Assembly (NCBI RefSeq): GCF_000368565.1
Contig: NZ_KB849544.1
Coordinates: 303,908 to 367,907 of the forward strand
Source of the DNA: Acinetobacter gerneri DSM 14967 = CIP 107464 = MTCC 9824
GTDB taxonomy: Bacteria; Pseudomonadota; Gammaproteobacteria; Pseudomonadales; Moraxellaceae
Reading direction: 5' to 3'
DNA length: 64,000 nucleotides
The stretch's first letter is position 1. The number at the start of each line of letters is the position of its first letter. The notes beneath the pieces are model-generated. The model had not been told where the DNA came from. It made no database searches and saw only the letters and a list, made by a program, of their open reading frames with translations. Below, piece after piece: positions 1 to 9,055 of this stretch. Position numbers and translations under genes: made by a program.

Positions 1-22
1 TTTATAAGACAAAAAATCGGCT

Positions 23-1375
23 TTATTTTTGCCAAGTTAAGATTATTCCGCTATCTGAAAAAACATCCTTTTTATCAGATTTTTTAGCATCATCATTGAC
101 CAATAGTCCACCTGATGCATAGATTTTTTTATGTGAACGATCAATGAATAACCCCCAAAGCTGTACTTGTTTAAAGCGTGGATCAAGTTGATTCATATTT
201 GCAAATAAGGACCAATTTTTGCCACCATCGACTGTTTTTAAAATTTGTCCTGTAGTCACAACCGCCCATGCTTCCTTCGTATCCATCCAACGTAGACGCA
301 TGATACGATCACCCATTTCAAGTGTTTTTGGCAGATTTAGCTTGGATTTTTGCCAATCAACACCCGCATTTTCAGTACACCAAATTTCACCACTCCCAGA
401 CAAACAACCTTTTTTAGGGTTAATAAAATCAATGCTAAGCCAATGTGCATGAGGATTTAAAACTGTTTGCTTAGTCCAAGTTTGACCTGCATCAACTGAC
501 TTAATCACAGTACCACGCGTACCTACCGCCCAAACATGATCCTTTTCACTAAAAGTTGCTTCCTGCAATACATCATCTTTCAATGAAAAATCAAGCTTTT
601 TCCAAGTCTGTCCTGTATCAGAAGTATGCAAGATTTTTTCATAGCCCACGACAACACCATTTTTTTGCTGAGTTGAACTAAAAGGATCAAATGCAATCGA
701 ATACGCTTCTGTATATTTAAATTTTAAATCATCCATTTTTTCATGAAACTGATGCCATTTTTCTTCGATTTCAGGCTGTTTAAGATCTTGGTAGCTAAAA
801 GGATCTATGAAAATTTGTGTAAATACTTCCCAGTTTTCACCAAAATTACGTGACCGATAAATCACCCCTGAAGTACCTACAGCAAATAATGTCTGATCAA
901 TTTGTTTAATATCACGGAATGAATCGCTAAAACGTGAATAAAAGCGCCTTTCCCACGTCTGATCCGCTTGATCTTCACCCCGAAGAAACTGCAGTTGTGG
1001 TCCACCTGCTGCAAATATTTTACCAGCACTATTTACAGTAACATTACTATAAGAATTCATACTATCTATAATGCTATACATATGCATTTTATACGGACCA
1101 ATCTGCCATTTTTTAAACTTCGAACTGACGATCTGTTTATTTTCAGGCTCGCTTTCATCTATATCAGGGATAGAACGCAAATCAATACAACGCTCTGTAT
1201 ATTCATATTCATCACAACGAGGATAAGCAAGCGGATCGGTGACTATAGGACGCCCTTCTTCATCAACGACCCTTTTGACCAACTTGATTTCTTCTGCATA
1301 ATTTTCCGAAGAAAAAAGCAGCATTAGAAATAGTAAAGGTATCATTTTATTTGTTTTAAACTTTAAATTTTGCAT
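23..1375 (-). CDS. secreted YCF48/BNR-repeat beta-propeller protein
   Basis: The 450-residue protein begins with a basic, then strongly hydrophobic segment ending near an Ala-Glu-Glu, which reads as a Sec signal peptide. The body carries at least five BNR-type turns (SRNFGENW, SDTGQTW, SVDAGQTW, TENAGVDW, TVDGGKNW), the Asp-box pattern of YCF48/sialidase-like propellers. In plants and cyanobacteria YCF48/HCF136 is a photosystem II assembly factor. Bacterial relatives outside phototrophs are periplasmic or secreted proteins of unknown role and sit near diverse genes. Four cysteines lie in or near the mature N-terminus and could form disulphides. It is transcribed alone, away from the next gene. 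Fold confident, function unknown. Confidence 0.7.
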   Translation of the reverse strand: MQNLKFKTNKMIPLLFLMLLFSSENYAEEIKLVKRVVDEEGRPIVTDPLAYPRCDEYEYTERCIDLRSIPDIDESEPENKQIVSSKFKKWQIGPYKMHMYSIIDSMNSYSNVTVNSAGKIFAAGGPQLQFLRGEDQADQTWERRFYSRFSDSFRDIKQIDQTLFAVGTSGVIYRSRNFGENWEVFTQIFIDPFSYQDLKQPEIEEKWHQFHEKMDDLKFKYTEAYSIAFDPFSSTQQKNGVVVGYEKILHTSDTGQTWKKLDFSLKDDVLQEATFSEKDHVWAVGTRGTVIKSVDAGQTWTKQTVLNPHAHWLSIDFINPKKGCLSGSGEIWCTENAGVDWQKSKLNLPKTLEMGDRIMRLRWMDTKEAWAVVTTGQILKTVDGGKNWSLFANMNQLDPRFKQVQLWGLFIDRSHKKIYASGGLLVNDDAKKSDKKDVFSDSGIILTWQK

Positions 1376-1928
1376 AACTCTATTGCTCGTTTAGCATTTA
1401 TATTTGTATGAAAGATGATGAAAAATAGAAATATTTATATGTATAAATTAAAACAAAATCGTTAGATCTCTTTCATCAATCAAAATATACAATAATTTAT
1501 GATTTGGAAAGTTAATATAAGAAATCCCTTATCCTTTGGGAGAAGCTTAGGATGAGGGTAAATTTACAAGAGAATCCTCACCCTCTTGCGAAACATGTTT
1601 CTCATTTGTCCTAAAACAAAGTAAGAAAAGTTTGTCTACGCAAAGTAAATTAAATGCCTCAAGGTAAATGTGACTATATGATTCTTTTCATCCAAATATT
1701 TGATCATTATTAATTTATGAAAAAAGTCTGATCTTTATGTACATAAATTTAAATAAAATCTTTAAGACTTATAGTTATTTTCCATTTTTTAAGCAATTAT
1801 TCTCTACAGCGCTGTAAATTAATTATTAAATTTTAAAATATTAACTTCCCAGTATTTACCTTGTTTTACTTGAAATCTCCTCCTTTAATCCCTATAAATA
1901 TTAGGGTCCAAATGATCTGTGAACACGA
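1376..1928. other. 553-bp AT-rich intergenic region with a hairpin
   Basis: No convincing coding sequence is seen. It should hold the promoter of the minus-strand propeller gene and of the plus-strand small gene. It contains a 10-bp-stem hairpin at 1526-1558 and a perfect 12-bp palindrome TACAGCGCTGTA near 1805-1816. The rest is low-complexity A/T sequence. Confidence 0.6.
1526..1558. repeat. REP-like intergenic hairpin
   Basis: CCCTTATCCT at 1526-1535 pairs with AGGATGAGGG at 1549-1558 through one G-T pair, around a 13-base loop. A related CCTCACCCTC string follows about 20 bases on. The make-up resembles degenerate intergenic REP-type palindromes of gammaproteobacteria. No T-run follows, so a terminator is less likely. 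Confidence 0.35.
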
Positions 1929-2234
1929 ATGAGTTATAAACACAACAATCTAATGGCAATGCGTCAAAACTATTGGAACGATAGTGCTTCGAGCAGTGTG
2001 CAACAAGAAAAGCAGTTTTTTCAAAAGATACTTTCCGAACATGGTATCTATCCCAAAGCAAATTTAGATGATGCTAAATACTTCTTTTTTAGCTTGCCGA
2101 GTATCATTATTGTAAAAGGTTATGCTTTGGGTTTTTTAGACCAAACAGTCAAATTAATGATGAGTGAATTTATCGAAGCAAATAAAAGCGCTTTGATTCA
2201 ACGTGAGCAAATGAAGATACAATATCGTATGTAA
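1929..2234 (+). CDS. hypothetical protein, 101 aa
   Basis: I do not recognise this protein. It is 101 residues, mostly polar, with a hydrophobic centre ([19 protein letters not shown]) too broken by polar residues to be a clear membrane span, and a helical C-terminal third. It opens with ATG but has no strong Shine-Dalgarno sequence. It lies alone, about 165 bp upstream of the UbiB-like kinase gene, with a weak AAGTAAA/TTTACTT inverted repeat between them. Base composition and codon choice match the neighbours, so it is probably a real, lineage-restricted gene. No function can be assigned. Confidence 0.55.
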   Translation: MSYKHNNLMAMRQNYWNDSASSSVQQEKQFFQKILSEHGIYPKANLDDAKYFFFSLPSIIIVKGYALGFLDQTVKLMMSEFIEANKSALIQREQMKIQYRM

Positions 2235-2398
2235 ATTGTGTGATATTCAATCAAAAGCTTAAGTAAATGATGGTTTTTCTCCTCTTTTACTTATTTCTAC
2301 CGACCATTCAGCTTGAAGAACTATTTTAATACGTAGAGAACATGTAATATTCGCTACTATTATTGTCTGCTCGTCTTGCTTATAAGGATTTAATCTTC

Positions 2399-3772
2399 AT
2401 GTCAGATCAAAACGATAAGCTTAAAAATTTAAAAACTTCTTCTATTGATCGACGTTTATCGATTGCAAAGGCATCTTTATTGGCTGGAACGCGCTGGGCA
2501 GCTTCAAATGCAACTTCTATTTTTTCAAGTGAAGAAGAAAAAGAAAAGAAACGTAAAAAAGCCATGAAAGAACAAGCAGATTATCTTGTTTCTGAGATTG
2601 GAAAATTAAAAGGCTCTATCGTCAAAATTGGTCAAATGATGGCGCTTTACGGCGAACATTTTTTACCTGAAGAAATCACACAAGCACTCAATACGTTAAA
2701 CAATCAAACGGTTGCTCTGGCTTGGCCTGCGATAAAAGAACAATTGATAAGTCAATTGGGCTCTAAACTCGATGATCTCACCATTGATCATGAGCCAATT
2801 GGTACAGCTTCACTGGCACAAGTTCACCGTGCAACTCGTAAATCAGATGGCTTGGAATTGGTCCTCAAAATCCAATATCCGGGCGTAGCCGATGCGATTG
2901 ATTCAGATATGAGCTTATTTAAAAATATGCTCAAATTGACTCGCATGGTTCCACAAACTCGTGAATTTGATCAATGGTTTGATGAAGTTCGTGAAATGAT
3001 GCATCGTGAAGTCGATTATCGTTTAGAAGCGGCAACGACGCGTCGCTTTGCTGAACGTTTACGTGGTGATCCACGTTATATCGTTCCGCAAATTATTGAT
3101 AATTACTGTACTGATCAAGTACTTTGCATGACCTTTGAACGCGGTGTTCCGATCAATAGCCCTGTGATGCTGTCACTTCCACAAGAACGTCGTAATCTCT
3201 TAGGTAAAGCTTCTCTCGAAGTCGCAGTCCGTGAAATTTTTGAATGGGGCGAGATGCAAACAGATCCAAACTTTGGTAACTATTTGGTTCGTTTGGGCGA
3301 CGGTGCAGAGCATAATGATAAGATTGTCTTACTTGATTTTGGGGCAATCCGTCAATTTGATAACAACCTTTTAAATGTTGCGCGCAATTTAATTATTGCT
3401 GGTTATGAGCATGACTCAGAAAAAATGGTCAAAGCCATGACGGGTTATGAATTTTTTGATGCGATGCCGTTGTCAATTAAACCAGATATGGCAAAAGTAT
3501 TTTTACTTGCAACTGAAGCATTTAGCTCTAAACAAAACAATCCTGATTTGCCTGAAGGCGTAATGGATGATGAAAATCGCTATGATTGGAAAAAAAGCCA
3601 ACTGCATAGCCGAGTCATGCAACGTGCTTCAAAATCTATGGCTTCACGTTATTTTAGTGTTCCACCGAAAGAATTTATGTTTATTAGCCGTAAATTTATC
3701 GGTGCTTATACTTTTATGACAGTGATCGAAGCCAAAACCAATGTTCGTAAAATGATCACTCAATATCAATAA
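2399..3772 (+). CDS. ABC1/AarF/UbiB-family atypical kinase
   Basis: A 457-residue protein of the ADCK/UbiB protein-kinase-like family. The family KxGQ motif reads KIGQ near residue 76. The nucleotide-binding loop that replaces the glycine-rich loop is GTASLAQVHRA near 138. The metal-binding DFG reads LLDFGA near 312. Family members are ATPases that support ubiquinone or isoprenoid-lipid metabolism. This one is shorter than canonical UbiB (about 540 aa), lacks the C-terminal membrane hairpin and is not beside ubiE/ubiJ, so it is probably a paralogue rather than UbiB. The start at 2399 was chosen over an upstream TTG because AAGGA sits about 10 bases before this ATG. A strong hairpin follows the gene. 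Confidence 0.8.
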   Translation: MSDQNDKLKNLKTSSIDRRLSIAKASLLAGTRWAASNATSIFSSEEEKEKKRKKAMKEQADYLVSEIGKLKGSIVKIGQMMALYGEHFLPEEITQALNTLNNQTVALAWPAIKEQLISQLGSKLDDLTIDHEPIGTASLAQVHRATRKSDGLELVLKIQYPGVADAIDSDMSLFKNMLKLTRMVPQTREFDQWFDEVREMMHREVDYRLEAATTRRFAERLRGDPRYIVPQIIDNYCTDQVLCMTFERGVPINSPVMLSLPQERRNLLGKASLEVAVREIFEWGEMQTDPNFGNYLVRLGDGAEHNDKIVLLDFGAIRQFDNNLLNVARNLIIAGYEHDSEKMVKAMTGYEFFDAMPLSIKPDMAKVFLLATEAFSSKQNNPDLPEGVMDDENRYDWKKSQLHSRVMQRASKSMASRYFSVPPKEFMFISRKFIGAYTFMTVIEAKTNVRKMITQYQ

Positions 3773-3782
3773 AACTTATAGG

Positions 3783-3817
3783 CTAAAATGGCAAACTTAA
3801 ACTCTTTGTCATTTTAG
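3783..3817 (+). terminator. terminator after the UbiB-family kinase gene
   Basis: CTAAAATGGCAAA pairs with TTTGTCATTTTAG (13 bp, one G-T pair) around a 9-base loop, followed by a T-rich stretch. It starts 10 bases after the stop codon. Confidence 0.65.
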
Positions 3818-4003
3818 TCAATTTTCATTTCTTATATTAAAATTTATAAAAATATTTTTAAAATAAAATCAATAAAATAAACTAAAAATAACACTCTCAC
3901 CTACCGTTTATCTTCTGTCAAAAAGGTTGTCAACTTTGACATAGTTTTTTTGATGTCAGCGTGTCAGGATGATTAAAACCACAAAAAACTCTCAGGATAG
4001 AAA

Positions 4004-5299
4004 ATGTCAAATATGGTAAATAAAGCTCAGGGTTTAGGGCTATCATTGATTACTAAAATTGCAGGAAGCGACCTGCTTGATCAATTCAAGCTTCGTAAAT
4101 TTATTGAAAAATCACTTTATCAAGGTTCTAAAATTAGCTTTCAAACCTTGAGCAAAACTCAAAAAGCATTTAAAGCCAATCCTGATGTCAATAAACAGCG
4201 TTTACCTAATCAAAGTAAGTCATTATTTGATCTTAACCTAACTGAAGAACAACAGATGACAGTGGATGCGATGAGTCAATTCGCCGCTGAGATCCTCTAT
4301 CCTCTCGCTCATCAAGCAGATGACCAAGAAAAATTTCCTGAAGAACTTTGGCAACATAGTACAGACCTAGGACTAAATTATTATGCATTGCCTGAAGCAC
4401 TTGGCGGTGTTGCAACTGAAAAAAATATCGTAAGCAATATCTTGATCGCAGAGTCATTGGCCAAAGGCGATTTCAGCTTAACAGCAGGATTACTTTCTAC
4501 ATTTAGTGCGATTAACGCGCTGGTACAATGGGGATCTGAGCGAGTTCAAGCGACTTACCTACCACCTTTTGCAGAAGATCCTGAGGTGCGTGCAACTTTT
4601 GCCATCCAAGAAGCAACCCCAGCATTCAATCCATTAAAACTCAAAACACGAGCAGTTGAAGTCAATGGTCAGTACGCTATTACAGGCGAAAAAACCATGG
4701 TTTTGTTGGGTGAAAGCGCAGATCTATTTATCGTCAATGCTGATTTAAATGGTCAAGCACAAGTCTTTGTCGTAAAACGTGATGAAAGCATCACTGTGCT
4801 AAAAACACCTGCCATGGGACTTAAAGCAACTGAAACTGTGACTCTAAAATTTAATCAAAGCCCTGCTGAGATTTTAGGTGATGATGATTTTAGTTATAAC
4901 GCATTTTTAGATTTAGGCAATTTGATGTGGTGTGCAATTGCAGTAGGTACATGTGAAGCAGTGAAAGAGTATTGCATCAAATATGCCAATGAACGTACTG
5001 CATTCGGTGAACCTATTTCTCACCGCCAAAGTGTTGCCTTTATGATTGCAGACATGGCTATCGAAATTGATGCGATGCGTATGTTGATTTTAAATGCTGC
5101 AAGCTTGGCAGAATCAGGCAAATCTTTCCATCGTGAAGCTTATTTGGCACGCTTATTATGCGCTGAAAAATCAATGAAAATTGGTACAGATGGCGTACAA
5201 ATTTTAGGGGGACACGGTTTTACCAAAGAACATCCTGTTGAACGCTGGTACCGTGATTTACGTGCAACTGCTGTGTTGCATTCTGGCTTACATGCCTAA
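4004..5299 (+). CDS. acyl-CoA dehydrogenase-family protein lacking the usual C-terminal glutamate motif
   Basis: A 431-residue acyl-CoA dehydrogenase fold: an extra N-terminal segment of about 75 residues, the helical N-domain, the beta domain (AIQEATPAFNP, ITGEKTMVLLG) and the C-terminal helical domain (RTAFGEPISHRQS, ILGGHGFTKEHPVERWYRD). Known enzymes oxidise acyl-CoA with FAD and an electron-transfer flavoprotein. Most carry the catalytic Glu in a (Y/F)EGT motif just after the RD element. Here the chain ends as LRATAVLHSGLHA, without EGT. The next gene, 42 bp downstream, encodes a second dehydrogenase that keeps EGT, so the two may form a heteromeric enzyme. Substrate unknown. Confidence 0.75.
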   Translation: MSNMVNKAQGLGLSLITKIAGSDLLDQFKLRKFIEKSLYQGSKISFQTLSKTQKAFKANPDVNKQRLPNQSKSLFDLNLTEEQQMTVDAMSQFAAEILYPLAHQADDQEKFPEELWQHSTDLGLNYYALPEALGGVATEKNIVSNILIAESLAKGDFSLTAGLLSTFSAINALVQWGSERVQATYLPPFAEDPEVRATFAIQEATPAFNPLKLKTRAVEVNGQYAITGEKTMVLLGESADLFIVNADLNGQAQVFVVKRDESITVLKTPAMGLKATETVTLKFNQSPAEILGDDDFSYNAFLDLGNLMWCAIAVGTCEAVKEYCIKYANERTAFGEPISHRQSVAFMIADMAIEIDAMRMLILNAASLAESGKSFHREAYLARLLCAEKSMKIGTDGVQILGGHGFTKEHPVERWYRDLRATAVLHSGLHA

Positions 5300-5341
5300 T
5301 CCAATAGACTAAAAATAACTTAAAAAATTAGGAGAATTTTC

Positions 5342-6538
5342 ATGAATTTACAGAACCCTAAAAAATTCAAAATGCTGTTGGATCAAGCGCACGAAACTGC
5401 CCTCAATGTATTGCGTCCTATTTCACGCAAATATGATAAAGCTGAACACGCCTACCCTAAAGAACTCAATATGCTCAGTGCACTTTTGGATGGGATGAAT
5501 GATGGTGGTGAAGGTCTGAATGCAGGTGCGGCAGTCGGTAAACGTGGCGCTACAGATGCAGGCAATAAAAACGGCGTTAATATGTCGACTGCACTTGGTA
5601 TCATCGAAATGTGCTATGGCGATACAGGTTTACTCCTTAGCATGCCACGTCAAGGCTTGGGTAACTCGGCGATTGCAGCTGTTGCAAATGATGAACAGTT
5701 AGAACGCTTTAAAGGTACTTGGGCAGCGATGGCGATTACAGAGCCGGGTTGTGGTTCAGACTCTGCGGCCATTCGTACAACTGCGATTAAAGATGGTGAT
5801 GACTATATTTTAAATGGCGAAAAAATCTTTGTTACTTCGGGTGAGCGTGCAGATTCTGTTGTGGTTTGGGCAACCTTAGACAAAAAATTGGGGCGTGCTG
5901 CGATCAAATCCTTCGTTGTACCTAAAGGTACGCCTGGCATGACTGTCGAACGTCTTGAGCATAAGCTTGGGATCAAAGCATCAGACACCGCTGCTATCAG
6001 TTTTATTGATTGTCGAGTGCCTGCTGCCAACCTTTTAGGCAATGCTGAAATCGACGTAGCAAAAGGCTTTGCTGGCGTGATGGAAACATTTGACAATACT
6101 CGACCATTGGTTGCAGCGATGGCTGTAGGCTGTGCCAAAGCATCTTTGGAACGTATTAAAGAAATTTTCAAAGACCAATTGGATGATTATGCTACACCGT
6201 ATTTACAAACATCCAATATCGCCGCACAAATCTATCGAATGGAAGCTGAATGGGAAGCTTCTCGCTTACTCATGCTAAAAGCGGCATGGATGGCAGATAA
6301 TAAAAAGCCAAATTCACGTGAAGCTTCTATTGCCAAAGCAAAAGCAGGTCGTATTGGTAATGAAATTACCTTGAAATGCGTAGAGCTTGCAGCAAGCGTC
6401 GGTTATAACGAAGAAGAGTTACTCGAAAAATGGGCGCGAGATTCGAAAATCTTAGATATTTTTGAAGGAACTCAGCAAATTCAACAATTGATCATTGCCC
6501 GCCGTGAATTGGGTAAAAGCTCATCCGAATTAAAATAA
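5342..6538 (+). CDS. acyl-CoA dehydrogenase
   Basis: A 398-residue acyl-CoA dehydrogenase with the diagnostic FAD-domain signature AITEPGCGSDSAAI near residue 130, LNGEKIFVTSGERAD, and the C-terminal IFEGTQQIQQLIIARRELG containing the expected catalytic Glu. It should introduce the alpha-beta double bond of an acyl-CoA. An AGGAG ribosome-binding site lies about 8 bases before the ATG. The gene follows its paralogue by 42 bp, an apparent two-gene operon closed by a terminator at 6566-6604. An N-terminal GG/AA-rich insertion (DGGEGLNAGAAVGKRG) is unusual. Chain-length specificity cannot be read; the alkane hydroxylase gene nearby only suggests fatty-acid breakdown. Confidence 0.82.
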   Translation: MNLQNPKKFKMLLDQAHETALNVLRPISRKYDKAEHAYPKELNMLSALLDGMNDGGEGLNAGAAVGKRGATDAGNKNGVNMSTALGIIEMCYGDTGLLLSMPRQGLGNSAIAAVANDEQLERFKGTWAAMAITEPGCGSDSAAIRTTAIKDGDDYILNGEKIFVTSGERADSVVVWATLDKKLGRAAIKSFVVPKGTPGMTVERLEHKLGIKASDTAAISFIDCRVPAANLLGNAEIDVAKGFAGVMETFDNTRPLVAAMAVGCAKASLERIKEIFKDQLDDYATPYLQTSNIAAQIYRMEAEWEASRLLMLKAAWMADNKKPNSREASIAKAKAGRIGNEITLKCVELAASVGYNEEELLEKWARDSKILDIFEGTQQIQQLIIARRELGKSSSELK

Positions 6539-6565
6539 TCCATTTTAATTCAAGATAAAGCATAC

Positions 6566-6604
6566 AAGAGATGATTTTTTTGCTATAAAAATTTCATCTC
6601 TTTT
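6566..6604. terminator. bidirectional-type terminator
   Basis: AAGAGATGA pairs with TCATCTCTT, extended by A/T pairs, and is flanked by T-runs. It lies 28 bases after the second acyl-CoA dehydrogenase gene and just before the GNAT gene. Confidence 0.6.
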
Positions 6605-6629
6605 ACATTTGTACGCCTACAATTTTATT

Positions 6630-7115
6630 ATGTTTCACTTACGTCCGATCCAAGCCAAAGATAACGCTGCCATTGCTCAAATCATCCGTCATGTTTCCAA
6701 AGAGTTTGGGCTAGCACCAGAGTCAGGCTTTGCTGTTGCCGATCCGATTTTGGATAATTTATTCCAAGTTTATGACGCGGCTCATGCAGCCTATTGGGTG
6801 GTCGTTGATGAAAATGACCAAGTTTTTGGTGGCGGTGGCTTGTCGCCACTTCAAGGTGATAACAGTATTTTAGAAATACAAAAAATGTATTTTTTACCTG
6901 AACTGCGTGGCCTAGGTTTTGCCAAAAAAATACTTGAAAATGCTTTTATTTTCGCTCAAGAAAATGGCTATAAATCATGTTATTTGGAAACGACCAAAGA
7001 GCTTTGGCAAGCAGTCAAACTTTATGAAAAATTGGGCTTTGTTCATCTGGATAAACCAAAGGGTCATACCGGACATAGTCATGCCTGTGAAATTTGGATG
7101 TTAAAACAGCTTTAA
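6630..7115 (+). CDS. GNAT-family N-acetyltransferase
   Basis: A 161-residue GNAT fold. Motif A, the acetyl-CoA pyrophosphate loop, is seen as LRGLGFAKKILENA, preceded by the strand IQKMYFLPE, and motif B as YEKLGFVHLD. The layout with VFGGGGLSPLQ is that of amino-acid or small-molecule acetyltransferases. The acceptor is unknown. The start at 6630 (ATG TTT CAC) is preferred to an upstream TTG because the GNAT fold begins at FHLRPIQ. It appears monocistronic and converges on the next gene across a 9-bp perfect hairpin at 7149-7183. Confidence 0.75.
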   Translation: MFHLRPIQAKDNAAIAQIIRHVSKEFGLAPESGFAVADPILDNLFQVYDAAHAAYWVVVDENDQVFGGGGLSPLQGDNSILEIQKMYFLPELRGLGFAKKILENAFIFAQENGYKSCYLETTKELWQAVKLYEKLGFVHLDKPKGHTGHSHACEIWMLKQL

Positions 7116-7148
7116 ATCATAGAATCTAAAATTTATTTATCTACTTCA

Positions 7149-7183
7149 AGCCTAGTCCTAGACCATTTTATCAAGACTAGGCT
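7149..7183. terminator. hairpin between convergent genes
   Basis: AGCCTAGTC pairs perfectly with GACTAGGCT around a 17-base loop. No T-run follows on either strand, so intrinsic termination is uncertain, but the position between convergent genes fits. Confidence 0.4.
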
Positions 7184-7200
7184 ACAAAACCCTTTTGAGC

Positions 7201-7524
7201 TTAAAGAAGCATAAAAAATAAAAATAAGGCTGCGAAACAAGTGTTAATCACTAACATCATAAAATTAGATTTTAGTGCTTTTTTTGCTATAGGGTTGACG
7301 ATTTTATTATCCGTATAAGCGATACCACTGAGGATCATACCGATGATATTAATCACGGTCGTGACCGCCAAACATAACAACACCAATAAATGTACGGGTG
7401 GTAATTCACAGATATTATCGTATTTACATGGCAAGCTGAGAACATAAAAGCTATATAAAATAGCCAGTACAATTAAAATAAAACTCAACCAAGCCAGCAA
7501 ATAGGCAAATTTTGCTAAAGACAT
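7201..7524 (-). CDS. small inner-membrane protein, 107 aa
   Basis: I do not recognise a named family. The protein has three clear hydrophobic segments: residues about 8-30, about 44-66 and about 88-107. Between the first two is a short loop with two cysteines (CKYDNIC), likely outside the cytoplasm and possibly disulphide-linked. A short basic loop (KKALKSN) precedes the last span. It converges on the GNAT gene. Upstream lie about 100 bp and the alkM terminator, so it has its own promoter. Confidence 0.55.
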   Translation of the reverse strand: MSLAKFAYLLAWLSFILIVLAILYSFYVLSLPCKYDNICELPPVHLLVLLCLAVTTVINIIGMILSGIAYTDNKIVNPIAKKALKSNFMMLVINTCFAALFLFFMLL

Positions 7525-7628
7525 TTTTTATACACCAAAATATAAATATTTTTTTAAATTTTTAGAATCTAAGGATTTTATCCTCAAACGATATTATCAG
7601 AAAAAAGCTCATCAGCAATAATATTAAA

Positions 7629-7663
7629 AAAAAATTCCACCGAAGTCAGTGGAATTTTTTTTT
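7629..7663 (-). terminator. alkM terminator
   Basis: AAAATTCCAC and GTGGAATTTT form a 10-bp stem flanked by long A and T runs on both strands. It begins about 33 bases past the alkM stop codon and can also serve the plus strand. Confidence 0.75.
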
Positions 7664-7695
7664 AAAAGTACAGATAAAAATATTTAAAAACTGCT

Positions 7696-8955
7696 CTAAC
7701 TTTCAACCTTATCTCGATTTAAAAGCTTATCAATCACCGCAAATTTTTTGAAAATTTTAGCTCGACGTTTTGGATAGATATTTGCTTTATTCAAATCACC
7801 TTGATAATGCTCAAATACTCGCTTATCCATCATTTTAAACCAGATTGGCGGAATCAAAGCAGGCAACAACATACTCGCATAACCACTCGGTAACTCTGGC
7901 GCCTCATCAAAATGTCGTAATGCCTGAAACGGACGTGTTGGATAAGCATGATGGTCAGAGTGCCTTTGCAACTGATACAAAAACAGATTGGTTACGATAT
8001 TGTTGTTATTCCAACTATGTTCAGGCATGGTACGTTCATACTTACCATTTTCATCTTTTTGACGTAACAAGCCATAATGTTCAATATAGTTAATAATTTC
8101 AAACAAGCTGATGCTATAGGCAGATTGTGCAATCAAATAAGGTAAAGTCGCTAAACCAAATATTCCAAGCATACTCGAATGAAATGCTGCACTCATCCCA
8201 AAGCCTTGTAGCAACTCATTTTCTTTATTCCAAAAACCTAAGCCTTTACGCTTTAAACGACGTGTTTCAATTTCAATCGCAGATTTAAATGAACCAATCA
8301 CAGTACGTGGTAAAAACTCATAGAAAGTCTCACCCATTTGTGAAGAAGCAGGATCTTCAGGTGTTGCTGCACGCTTATGATGTCCATAAGGATGTTCTAT
8401 TCTAAAATGATTATATCCTGATGGAACCAAAGCCAAATGCGATAAAATATGATCGATTCGATCCGTTTTGTGACTCAATTCATGCGCTGTATTGATGGCA
8501 ATTCCATTGATTGCTCCCATCGAAATACCTAGCAATATTTTATCCAATAAAGACGTATTTTTACGGCTCACCAAATAACAAGCATAAACATTGGCAATAT
8601 ATTGCAATGGAATAAAACTTTTGACTAAACGTGAATAATAAGGATCTTTTTCAAGTAATTTTATATCTTCAGCTGTTGGATTGTTTTTATCTTTTCCAAC
8701 GATCGTGTCAATTGTTGGAATAATAATATGTAAAACAATAGGACCACCCAAAGCAAAAATCTTCTTTATCGGTTTAGGTGAAAACTGATAACCCAATAAA
8801 ATCCCTATACCAATCACAGGCAATGATGGACTAATCATCCACATATAACGTTTCTTATCGAGCGCAAGCCCTGATTTGGCTGTAGGCTGTGTATTTTCTA
8901 CTAATAGAGCCTGATCTAACTCTGCTTGCGGATTCATTTGAACTGGTGCATTCAT
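7696..8955 (-). CDS. alkM: alkane 1-monooxygenase (membrane non-haem di-iron)
   Basis: The integral-membrane hydroxylase oxidises the terminal methyl of medium- to long-chain n-alkanes to 1-alkanols with rubredoxin as electron donor. All histidine boxes are present: HELSHK near 158, HPYGHHKRAATPEDP near 187, NYIEHYGL near 288 and LQRHSDHHA near 327. Several N-terminal membrane spans precede them. The protein matches what I recall of Acinetobacter AlkM very closely, including the start MNAPV. I therefore place the start at 8955 (419 aa), although the frame stays open 30 codons further upstream. The divergent AraC-type gene 187 bp away matches the alkR-alkM arrangement known from A. baylyi. Rubredoxin genes are not in the window. 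Confidence 0.93.
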   Translation of the reverse strand: MNAPVQMNPQAELDQALLVENTQPTAKSGLALDKKRYMWMISPSLPVIGIGILLGYQFSPKPIKKIFALGGPIVLHIIIPTIDTIVGKDKNNPTAEDIKLLEKDPYYSRLVKSFIPLQYIANVYACYLVSRKNTSLLDKILLGISMGAINGIAINTAHELSHKTDRIDHILSHLALVPSGYNHFRIEHPYGHHKRAATPEDPASSQMGETFYEFLPRTVIGSFKSAIEIETRRLKRKGLGFWNKENELLQGFGMSAAFHSSMLGIFGLATLPYLIAQSAYSISLFEIINYIEHYGLLRQKDENGKYERTMPEHSWNNNNIVTNLFLYQLQRHSDHHAYPTRPFQALRHFDEAPELPSGYASMLLPALIPPIWFKMMDKRVFEHYQGDLNKANIYPKRRAKIFKKFAVIDKLLNRDKVES

Positions 8956-9055
8956 ATCGACACCTTTCCCTTTCACTAATATATCTCTATATTTCAGTAA
9001 ATAAGTCCAATGTGACAGTTTTAAGCGTCCAAAAAAGCTATTCAATCGTCTTTGG

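Noticed and set aside
1805..1816. Perfect palindrome TACAGCGCTGTA as an operator
   Set aside because: Only 12 bp, not placed at a recognisable promoter; could be chance.
2250..2310. Terminator after the 101-aa hypothetical gene
   Set aside because: The AAGTAAA/TTTACTT stem is short, the loop long, and no clean T-run follows.
8956..9045. 30-residue N-terminal extension of AlkM as true start
   Set aside because: Remembered AlkM proteins start MNAPV, and AAAGG precedes that ATG; the extension lies in the promoter region.
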